Under the pieces are notes generated by a model. That model worked only from the letters and a program-made list of their open reading frames with translations. It was not told where the DNA came from and ran no database searches. Positions 55,083 to 64,000 of a stretch of 64,000 nt of DNA are shown here, one piece after another (the first letter of the stretch is position 1; every line of letters starts with the position of its first letter). This stretch comes from Monomorium pharaonis (Eukaryota; Arthropoda; Insecta; Hymenoptera; Formicidae): assembly GCF_013373865.1 (NCBI RefSeq), contig NC_050467.1, positions 35,945,132 to 36,009,131 on the forward strand. Direction: 5' to 3'. The position numbers and the translations under genes were made by a program.

Positions 55083-55260
55083 CTGCGATCGAGTTGCCGC
55101 TACAAATGCTTCGAAGCGTCGAAGATTAGGGCGGCGTCTACAATGGGATCTTAAGACGTAAGATTTAAGAAATTGACTAATCACAATTGAGTATTCTTAT
55201 AAAAATCGACTGTGACTGGTCAATTTCTTATGGCTTGAAGTTTAAATCTTCATTGTAGAC
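55083..55260. repeat. Foldback repeat next to the Harbinger element
   Basis: TGCGATCGAGTTGCCGCTAC begins a block shared with 49145-49310. Within it GTCTACAATGGGATCTTAAG and its diverged complement ending CATTGTAGAC make a foldback. The next element (55261-56124) is inserted at TTGTAGAC at its right edge. Confidence 0.72.
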
Positions 55261-56124
55261 CAGTGCTTGAGCCTAGTTGCCCTTTTCGAGCCGATTCCCG
55301 AACGCGCCGCCTCCTATGCCCCCACTACCGCGCGCGGCCTTGACGGCCGAGCCGCCGATCTCGCCCGTACGCTTTGTCTCAGGAGCAGCTCTGTATAAGA
55401 AATGGTGCCCTGCACCACAAAATTCATTAAAATTACTCTAAGTAAATAATTTTTGTTTTTATAAACAAAAAAGTACTAATTTTTTTATTTCTAATTTATT
55501 TTATATGTAGTATAACAATATGTAAAAACATAATATATAAATTAGAATTTAGACAATAGTTTAATTTTTACATCACCCGTGAGGTATTATTATTGATGCT
55601 TTTTTTTAAGTGATTTTCTCAGTAGGCCTAATCCACTAAAAGATGAAATATAATATATAGCTTGGCATTCTTCTAATTTTCCTGTCGTTTTTATATATCT
55701 TACAATATATAAAATTTTGTTTTCCTGCCAAGCTGTATATTATATTTCATCTTTTAGTGAATTAGGCCTACTGGGGAAACCACTTAAAAAAAAACGCATC
55801 AATAATAGTATCTCACGGGTGATGTGGAAAACTATTGTCAAAATTCTAATTTACATATTATGTTTTTACATATTGTTATACTACATAAAATAAATTAGTA
55901 ATAAAAAAGTTAGTACTTTTTTATTTATAAAAACAAAATTATTTACTTAAAGTAATTTTAATGAATTTTGTGCAGGGCACTATTTCTTATACAGAGCTGC
56001 TCCTGAGACAAAGCGTACGGGCGAGATCGGCGGCTCGGCCGTCAAGGCCGCGCGCGGTAGTGGGGGCATAAGAGGCGGCGCGTTCGGGAATCGGCTCGAA
56101 AAGGGCAACTAGGCTCAAGCACTG
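55261..56124. mobile_element. hAT-type foldback element (864 bp)
   Basis: Two arms of about 400 bp (55261-55667 and 55726-56124) are near-perfect complements around a 58-bp loop. Ends are CAGTGCTTGAGCC and GGCTCAAGCACTG. TTGTAGAC (8 bp) lies on both sides (55253-55260 and 56125-56132), as in hAT insertions. The outer 130 bp of each arm are GC-rich, the inner parts AT-rich. No gene is present. A transcript would form a very long hairpin. Confidence 0.92.
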
Positions 56125-56362
56125 TTGTAGACTACGTTTTAGGTAGTATTTAAATTAGGAGTGAAAAAGTAGAATGCGGAAAAGCGGATAGAGCGTAGAA
56201 GCAAAAACTAGAGAGAGATAGATGATATTCTTTTTTTTTGTAGCTTTTCCTTCTGCTTTTCTTTATTTTGTTCTTCTGCTTTTAATATGAATGCTTCCTT
56301 ACATGTAAAGATTTTTTTTATTAAAATCTTTTTTCATTATAATTATTTTTTTTTTAATAGTT

Positions 56363-57237
56363 GTTGGACCACGACGAAATATTAGATATTGTCCCAGAAT
56401 AGCCAGGAAGTGAGCATGATAGCCGAATATTACAAAACTCACGCATATATATGCGGCACAGAGAAAATAAATTAAATGGAATGCTCATTGGTGATGCTGG
56501 GTGAACGAGGTTTGTATAATTCTGTAATTATAACAGTAATAATTTTTTATTGTACTAAATAATTTAATGATCAAGCATTACAAAATAAATAAAAATAGAA
56601 GTAAAAAGAATGTAATACATATATGTATACATATATAACATGACACTTTTGTTATTTTGCATTTCTTCTTTTGTATATAATTATAGGGTGCTTTCCCTAT
56701 TTAGTGACACAAATCGACACAAGCATCGTTCTATCTTTTTTTATTTTCCATGAGTACCAAAGATAAAATGATACTTGTGTTGACTTGTGTTACTAAATGA
56801 AAAGTATCTATAATTAAATGTTGCTACATGATTAAAGATAACATTAAATAAGAAAATATTATTTATTAATGCCGCACACGCAAGCGCGCGCGCGTGCATG
56901 CGCGAACGCTCACACACGCACACGCACGCACGCACGCACGCACGCACCCATGCACGCACAATTCACGCACTCCCACACAAAGAATTTATGTATTTACGTA
57001 TTTTTTTGCAGTTACAACATAATTCATACGAGGACAAGAGGAATTGTCGAGAGAACTTTCGGCGTTTGGAAACGCAGATTTCCGTGCTTATCGAGAGGCC
57101 TGAGTACAAAGTTGTTAACTTCCACAACAATTGTTGTAGCATGTGCTGTTTTGCATAATCTAACATTGATTTTTAATGATAATTTGGAAGAAGATGAAGA
57201 AGAAGAAAATATAAATGACGAAGTTCCAGTGCCTTAG
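56363..57237 (+). pseudogene. Second Harbinger-type transposase, C-terminal relic
   Basis: A block at 56363-56508 reads LDHDEILDIV, a stop where Trp is usual, then PGSEHDSRILQNSRIYMRH and GMLIGDAG before a GT. A later exon at 57012-57237, after TTTTTTGCAG, reads TRTRGIVERTFGVWKRRFPC, CAVLHNLTLIFND and an acidic end. These are the usual C-terminal blocks of HARBI1-type enzymes. The N-terminal part, including the first Asp, was not found. A CG/CA-rich repeat (56876-56980) lies in between. Confidence 0.72.
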
Positions 57238-57856
57238 CCTCACTGGCAACCTGGAGATGGTTTTGTCATACGAAATGCATTAATTGAACGACTTTTTAGA
57301 TAGAAAATATGAAAAAAAATTTTTATTTACCATTTGTTCTTGTATGTAATTATTTTTTTAGTTAGGTGTATTTATATATAAAATGTATTTAATTTTAAGG
57401 TATTTTTAGATTTATTAAGTATATTTAAAAGTAAGAAAAAATTCATATTACATTTCTTTTATTTGTTTCAATACTTGCTACATATTTCATAAAAATAATG
57501 TGTTAATTTTGCGACAAATTGTTACTTATAAAACGTATTTATTGGGACATAAATAATAGAAACATCATTGAAGTTAACATTAATTATAGAATATCATTAG
57601 AAACATAGTTTATATATATTTAAAGTATTATGTTATATTGTTTAAAATCAATTTTTTTATGAAATAAAACATTGCACGATAACATCACACAAAACTTAGT
57701 TTTGCTTTTATTTATGCCAACATATATATTTTATTACATCATTTAAAACAATTGAATAAAATTGAAATACACCATAAAAATGTAAAAAAATATATCCATG
57801 TATCCAACATGTATAATTCTTGCTGAATTTTATCGACATGCATCTCTTATCATATC
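57238..57856. other. AT-rich 3' region
   Basis: Between the convergent relic genes. Several AATAAA signals occur; no gene was seen. Confidence 0.45.
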
Positions 57857-58293
57857 TTACAATCTTAAATTAATATTTTCTTTGTTTAAATATTGTTTTT
57901 CTAAAATTATCAGTTTAGTTTGATTAATTTCTGTTTCTAATTTATTTATATCGTTTTTATGATGTATTTCAATTTCATTTAATTGTTTTAAATGATTTTC
58001 TTTAATTTTGACCATATTTTCTTTATGTCTTAACTTGGCAATCGCTAAATGCTGCTCTTGCTCCATCACTAGTTTAATACGTTGAATTCTTAAGTTTTCT
58101 TCTGTATCCGATAAGTCTTGCTTTATGCATTTCCTCTTTTTTCGTTGTAAATCTGGAGTAGACTGTTTCTGATGTTTTCAAAGTTGGTGTATCTGTAAAA
58201 CAAAAAAAGTAATTTTGCTTTATATTTTGTACGTCAAAGAAATATTAATATAAAATAATATAAAATTTAATCATATAATTAATGCTATATAAC

Positions 58294-58420
58294 AATAAAG
58301 GTAAAGAGAGGTCAATCAACAAGCAAACAATAGGTTGGAAAGAATAATAGTTTTTTATTCTCTTTTATTCTTTCCAATTTTGCTCATTAATTGACCTTTC
58401 TTTATCTTTATTGCTATTGT
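58294..58420. repeat. Small foldback in an intron
   Basis: AATAAAGGTAAAGAGAGGTCAAT and ATTGACCTTTCTTTATCTTTATT are imperfect complements, with an inner pair (GGAAAGAATAA; TTATTCTTTCC). Confidence 0.7.
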
Positions 58421-58832
58421 ACCAAACGAGTTTTAGATTTACTTTTAAATTTCTTATGTAATATATACCTTGTAAATCAGCAATTTTTATATCGCTCTCA
58501 TCATTAATCAAATGCTCGTTTGCACTACTCTTTTTAAATTTTCATTAGTAGATATTATATCTGCAAACTTGTGTTTATCTGAAATGCATAAATAAAAGTT
58601 AATAACATAAAAATAAAACAGAAAATCTCAATAGAAAAGGCTCAATAGATTTATATTGCCAAAAGTTCAAAAGTGATATAATTAATTATTATATTTTATT
58701 ATTATATTTCATACGTATCATACTTAAAAAATATTAAAATACAATAGCATTTAAAAATATAACTTATATAATAAATACCTTGTAAATCAACAATTATATC
58801 GTTGTCATCATTTGCCAAACAGTTTAACATAT

Positions 58833-59151
58833 TGTTGCGCTTCCCGAAGCACTCTCGCATTTCCACCAACACACACTCTTCCGCTCGCGAGCGCGGCGGA
58901 ATAAAAACACGCTTTTGGCAAACGAGAAACTTTATTAAAAGCTGCGAACACGATTACAACTATTCCAAGCACGTCCGCACGAGTTGACGTCTCAGGAAGT
59001 TCTAAACAAAACCATTTGTTTATACATAATTAAGCAACGCCGGGGCCGATAGACTCAGCTGACTGAAGCAATCGATATATTGATTTTTCGCGTTAAGCTT
59101 GCGCTCACAACGCGCGCAAAGCTCACGCTCGCGAAGCTCACGTTCGCAACA
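58833..59151. mobile_element. Solo LTR (319 bp) in the Myb-like gene
   Basis: TGTTGCGCTTCC...CGTTCGCAACA has TG...CA ends and ATAT on both sides (58829-58832 and 59152-59155). AATAAA is at about 58900. It splits a coding exon whose two halves can be read on either side. Confidence 0.82.
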
Positions 59152-60047
59152 ATATCTACATTTTCATTTGCAGATATGTTAAATACCAACTCGCGTTTTT
59201 CTAAAATGCATACATAAAGTTAATAAATAAGATTAAAACACATTAATATCAGAAAAGATTCAATAGATATAATTAATAAATATAATCTATATGTAGAATA
59301 AAAATAATATCAATAAATATAACTAAAATAAATATAATTAAGACTTAATAAATATCACTGTCAGACAAATTTAATTTCTTTTTTTAGATCACGAACCAGA
59401 CAAGATTCTTACAGATTTTTTGTCGCTAAAAACGAAACTATTTATAAAAGTGTTCTATTACGTCACATTTTAAGATACTTTAGTTCAAAGGTATGCTTAA
59501 CTTACTTTGGTTCAACATAATTAATTTCAGACTTACCTTTAATTTCAGTTTCTGTCATGTTTGATGAGAACAGCACTGGTGCATTTTCCATAAGATGCGG
59601 TGCAATATTAAGAATATCGGGGTCCACACTTGCCTCTATATCTTCTGGTCTTCCACTAGTTGCTAGTCGCGTGATTGCTTTTTTTTAGTTAAAACTTCCC
59701 TTTGAGTTTGCTTCAAATTAGTCCATAATTTTTTTAATTGTTGCACTGTTCTCTATAACCAAAATTTTATGTAAAACAATATTTTTAAGCATATGGATTA
59801 ATTACATTTTATAGTATTATATTCTAAATTATAGTTCTCATACCTCTTGACAGATTAGTGCTGACTCGTTATATTGTTCACATATCTCATTCCATGCAAT
59901 ATCCTTGTCTTTCAATGTTGTAGCATCACTTTTCTTTATTTCTATTATATTTTTATATTTTTCAAGTATTTGTAAAAATACTTTTCTCTCCATCAATGTA
60001 TAATGTCTGTTTTTACTTGGAATAGGCTTATTATCTTTGCACGACAT

Positions 60048-61998
60048 TCTGTAAATAATACATTACTTAATTATAAAAATAATTAAATAAAATTTAAATA
60101 AATTTTTCACATTATACTTATCCTAATAAAATATATTTTGATTGCAAACTGACATTTAAACTGTTAACTTGAAAGTAGTATATTATACATTCTAATATAA
60201 TTTTAAAATCTAATTTTAAAATCATTCTAATATAATTAAAAGTAATATTTGATTGCAGGCTGATATTATTAATATCTTAACTGTTAGCATGAAAGTAGTT
60301 TATTATAATATTTCATAATATTTCAATAATAGTATCATTCTAATATAATTTTAAAATAATAGTTCTACAAATGTTTCGACTTAATTCAGTCAACTGTTAA
60401 AATTATAAATTTGTCAAGCTGTACAAATTAATTATCAACTTACGTGAATAACAGGTAACAATTTTGTTGTGGAGAACGTGTGAAGCAAGCAGGGTTGCCA
60501 GATATTCTTAGTTTAAAGTAGCCGAAATCCCTATGTCTAGGGAAGTAGCCTAAAATCGCCATCTCGACGATATACGACCATTTGCACCAAACTCTGATTA
60601 ACTTAATTGTTGATTATTTCATTGGAATTGACCAATAGTATTAACACGCACAAACACATACATACTTGGACACTTGCAAAATATGCGTTTTGTGATCACG
60701 CGAAGATCACGTTGCGATCCCTAGAGATATGTTTGTTATTTTTGAATAAAAATGAAATATATTTGTATTACTGTAAATATAACATTATTTTGCGTAATTA
60801 ATTACTTCCTTCCCTTCCTAAGTTTACGCAGCTATATAATAAGTATTATACTAATATAATAAATTTGATCTTTCAATTTGTTTTTCAACAGGCATTTATT
60901 TTAAACAGCAATAATACTAAATAAAAAATTCTTATTTAAACAGGCTGAAACTTGTTTCTACGAAGCCTGCGGTAAAAAAACGAGTATCGTCGCTAACAAA
61001 ATAGTCTATTCGTTATACTTATATTGTCCAGCATTTTGTGCATCTGAAATAAAACAGACATATACATCTAAAATATTGGAAAGAGAAAAGAGGCAAAATC
61101 ACCTAGCGTAAAGAAAATGATAATGAAGCAAAAATAGGTATCCGTAGAAATGTGCGAGCCAAGAGAAAAATTCTTCTCTCTGGTGCGAGTACGATGAAAG
61201 TGAGTCCTGCTTCGAACGCTAGGGCCCTGACATCAACGCGCTCAGCCAGCGATTGTCATCTCTCTAAATTTCTTGGAGTGAAAATACTGCCACTACAATT
61301 TTTCGGGTGATTTTCCACTCAATAAGAGTTAGAATTCACTCTGATAGAGTGAATTTTTAATTTTTATTGGAGTAGAAAATCACTCGAAATCACGTGTGGG
61401 ACTCTGCTTTTGCAGAGAGAAACCTAAGAGCGGCCACTGCGGCCTTTTTCGCGCGACCGATATTTGACTAGCATTAACAAAAAGCAAAAATGGTAATCCT
61501 AATGGCAATTTCCTCAATCAGACTTCTCTCTGCATATGCATAAATGCATTTCCTTGTTTCCTTCTGTCTAGCGCCAACTTTCCGCTTATCTTTCATTGCA
61601 CTTTTATCATTGTATCCTCTATACATAAAATAATAAATACGTATTAAACGTATTTTTAGAGATGAAACATCAGATTTCGCTTCAGTTTCAACAACGTTAT
61701 CGAGATAGTTTTGACGAGATCCTGAAGTTCTCGCGCTGCTAAGCGTAATAATATCATGTGTGCAATGTGTTAATATTGTTTCTTTAGCTTATGTGTGCAA
61801 TAATGTCATGTGTATGAGCGAAATAATATTATGTGTGCAATCGTACGTAAAGAAGTATATAAATTTATTTTATTTTCAAGTCACGAATGATTTACATATG
61901 ATTTACTTACTTTTTTTATAAATATAAATATTATACCATTTGTACGCTTTGATAGAACTTTGATCATCATAGATTTAATTTCGTAGATTTATTTCATT
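60048..61998. other. AT-rich region, no firm gene
   Basis: A possible exon after TTATTTAAACAG at 60953 is open for 56 codons on the plus strand (ETCFYEACGKKTSIVANKIV), with no known match; it may be chance. An inverted block near 61265-61395 (TTTTCACTC, GAGTGAATTTTTAATTTTTA) looks like an old MITE. Nothing else was seen. Confidence 0.35.
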
Positions 61999-62510
61999 TC
62001 AGAGGTAATCGAAATTTAACATAACAATAAAACCATAACCTACTACAGCAATAAAACAAATCAAATTGGTGCAAAAAAAAATAAATAATGCTAACACGCC
62101 GACAAAACGTATAACCGGACTATACAAATAAGGGTTTCTGTAAAAAAATGGAAGAAAAAAACATTTATAATGTTGTTTCAATTAAGTCATAATATTGTTT
62201 CAATTAAACTAGTATAAAGTAATTGTGCATAATACATACCCAATTAGTGTTATCAATGTTGTGACGAAAATGTCCAAATTCAGGCTAATATAGAAGATGG
62301 TGAAAACATACAATGTTGTCAGATTGTTTAATAAATTCAACTGGATGTTATATCCTAGCAACTGCAAGTTCACACAAATTTAATTAATATTTTTATAATA
62401 ACTGTGCAGTTAGATACATTAAGTATCAATCTGTTTACTCACGTTTAACATTAGAAGAAAATTAGTGACCAGGTGCCCAAAAGTGAAAATTAAAATAGAC
62501 CCAAGTATCG
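61999..62510 (-). CDS. Host membrane protein, last three exons
   Basis: Exons 62510-62443, 62362-62240 and 62137-61999 have good borders (TATGTACAG acceptor, GTGAGT donor; TTGCAG, GTATGT; TTTTTACAG) and stay in frame to TGA at 61999. The peptide is hydrophobic with about four membrane segments (SILIFTFGHLVTNFLLML; LTTLYVFTIFYISL; FVGVLALFIFFCTNLICF; IAVVGYGFIVML). I do not recognise the family; the start lies further right. Splice agreement argues for a real gene, but low-complexity hydrophobic sequence can mislead. Confidence 0.5.
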
Positions 62511-64000
62511 CTGTACATATATTAATTTAGTTAGAATTAAATTTTATAATTATAAATAAAATAAATTAACAAAAAAAATAATGCAAAGTTATTACAAAAC
62601 ACCCGAGTCGAAATATAGACCCTCTGAATGTCCTGCGTTCACTCGAAGTCATTTGAAAAAGCGTATGCCGCGCGCTGTACTGCGCATCCTGTTTATAACC
62701 TATTTGGACTCTACTTCGAGGTTTTGTTATTTCAAGATTACTGAGACCCTCCTCAAACTTCCTCGAGTATGATCAAACCTTCATTTGCTCTCGTTACAAT
62801 TCCATAGCTTGTACCATGACTCCACGTATCCTCCCTAAACGTCCTAATATTCCGCGCTCCGTGAGGGCCTCTGGACAAAATGCAAAGATTTGTGCACAAT
62901 AAAGAAAATTTAGGGAGAAGAATATTAAACATTAGGCGTAGGAAAAAAGAAGAAGGAATGTTCTTTCCCCCTTTCCTTCACCTAATCATTAATATTTATT
63001 CCTATTTCTAATATTTCTTTTAATGTACGCAAACCTTAGCAATTGTTATGTTCAGAAGCTGTTCAAGCTCACACAAAGACACACAGTATCAATTAGCACA
63101 CGAAATTTGGTAATAACAAACTGTATATCAAATGATACACCTTCAACTTCCATAGAATGAGTGTAGTCGGCTATTAAAGATGCTACATACTAAATAATAA
63201 AAATTTTTTATAAAATTACAACTATTATAGTGGACAATTTTAAGACCCATTATAATAGCCCTACTTTAGGATCTAAGAAGGCTTCTTGGTGGTCTCTCCG
63301 AGAATTTTATAGAGGGTACACGGAGGCTTAAGGGAAAAGTATACAAACCCCAATAGATTTATAAAATTGTATGACAAAATATTGTAAAAGATTTTATAAT
63401 CCGTCATTATAAGGGCATAGTTGAGAAAATAGATGTAGAAGCATTAACCTTTTATAAAACATTAATAAATGTTTGCGCAATTAAATTTTGAAATGATATG
63501 TTGGCATAACAATAGCGATATGGCAAATCATCTTAACGGCACATTTGTAAAATTAAATTTAGAAATAAATTGTGCAATAATTGAGAAAAATATTTTAGTT
63601 CGTAACATGTTTAAAACATTTAGAAATATAATTGTGCACAAAGACTCAAATTATTCCTAAATTATGATGCACAAATATTGAAACATGGAATGTGTAATAT
63701 TGCATGTTTCAATATTTGTGCATTATAATGTAAGAATGATTTAAGAGTTTCTGACCACTATTACTATCAATGAGGTACTTAACTCTCCAACGGACGCAAC
63801 TAATCTGTTAGACAAAGTGCCTTTTTTTAAAATCTTTATTAAATGTCTAGTGAATAAGTGATATTTGTTAAATTCATTGTAATACCTTTTGATATTAATT
63901 TTGAATTAAATATTGAAGATTAAATGCTGTAAATATTGCACATTATTATTGCTACATTATTGCTGCATTATATTATAAAAATATTGAAAATTATAGTGTG
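62511..64000. other. AT-rich end of the window
   Basis: On the minus strand, 63228-63080 is open after TTATTTAG (YVASLIADYTHSMEVEGVSF, then DIQFVITKFRVLIDT) and may be an upstream exon of a host gene, unproven. A near-perfect hairpin lies at 63667-63723. No other gene was seen. Confidence 0.35.
63667..63723. repeat. 21-bp perfect hairpin
   Basis: ATGCACAAATATTGAAACATG at 63667 pairs perfectly with 63703-63723 around a 15-base loop. Pairing continues outward a few bases with one mismatch. It could be a tiny MITE core or a small hairpin RNA. Confidence 0.8.

Larger units (their letters stand above)
57857..60047 (-). pseudogene. Myb/SANT-like protein of the second Harbinger unit, broken
   Basis: Exon 1 is 60047-59844: RHYTLMERKVFLQILEKYKN, KKSDATTLKDKDIAWNEICE, a Myb/SANT-like DNA-binding start. 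Exon 2 from 59752 continues it (TVQQLKKLWTNLKQTQREVL), then a 1-nt shift in an A-run near 59690 and LATSGRPEDIEASVDPDIL. Two similar short exons follow (about 59200-58790 and 58585-58475, both ending DLQ before GT), the first split by a solo LTR and the second with a shift. The last exon (from about 58170 to 57857) is a coiled coil (MEQEQHLAIAKLRHKENMVK). Myb-like partners accompany many Harbinger transposases. Confidence 0.65.

Noticed and set aside
62581..62772. 63-codon plus-strand frame
   Set aside because: No motif, no splice context and no clear promoter; length is within chance.

Overview
This window is insect nuclear DNA, most likely from an ant or another hymenopteran. Genes have short AT-rich introns and AATAAA signals, and the Polinton-type proteins resemble families I know to be common in ant genomes. 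The species call is inference. There is almost no ordinary host coding sequence: a terminal exon of a TANGO2-family gene (9577-9793) and a small three-exon membrane protein (61999-62510, minus). No rRNA, tRNA or CRISPR array was seen. The rest is a stack of nested mobile elements.

Layout. 1-1260: foldback repeats built from GGACACAG units. 1632-9256: a BEL/Pao LTR retrotransposon on the minus strand with identical LTRs and a CGAAC target duplication, broken by a nested insertion and one in-frame stop. 11275-15576: a decayed hAT transposon with CAG...CTG ends and an 8-bp duplication, itself carrying two MITEs. 17398-20226: a large palindromic element with tandem repeats at both ends and a transposase-like gene whose C-terminal half occurs in both arms. 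20226-33600: remains of a Polinton/Maverick (adintovirus-like) element: DNA polymerase B truncated at motif A, chromodomain integrase, DUF8207-like protein, packaging ATPase, phospholipase A2-like protein, pX-like protein, adenain-type protease, penton-like and double jelly-roll capsid proteins, plus three accessory genes. A pogo-like element and a solo LTR are inserted in it.

33700-49100: mostly AT-rich non-coding repeats. It holds four related small exons with basic starts and acidic ends (near 36317, 39782, 40977 and 44614), a mariner relic and a decayed MADF gene. 50270-55075: an apparently intact PIF/Harbinger transposon with TTA duplications and two convergent spliced genes, a C2HC-MADF-BESS protein (305 codons) and a HARBI1-type transposase (441 codons); both keep frame through every intron I infer. 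55261-56124: an 864-bp hAT-type foldback with an 8-bp duplication. 56360-60047: remains of another Harbinger-type unit, with a transposase C-terminus and a Myb/SANT-like gene cut by a solo LTR. 60048-64000 is mainly AT-rich non-coding DNA.

How the parts work together: each complete element type carries a matched set, namely gag-protease-RT-RNaseH-integrase for BEL, transposase plus DNA-binding partner for Harbinger, and replication, integration, packaging and capsid genes for the Polinton. Most copies are dead. The Harbinger at 50270-55075 and two Polinton accessory genes (32219-32686; 33594-32876) are the clear exceptions with undamaged reading frames.
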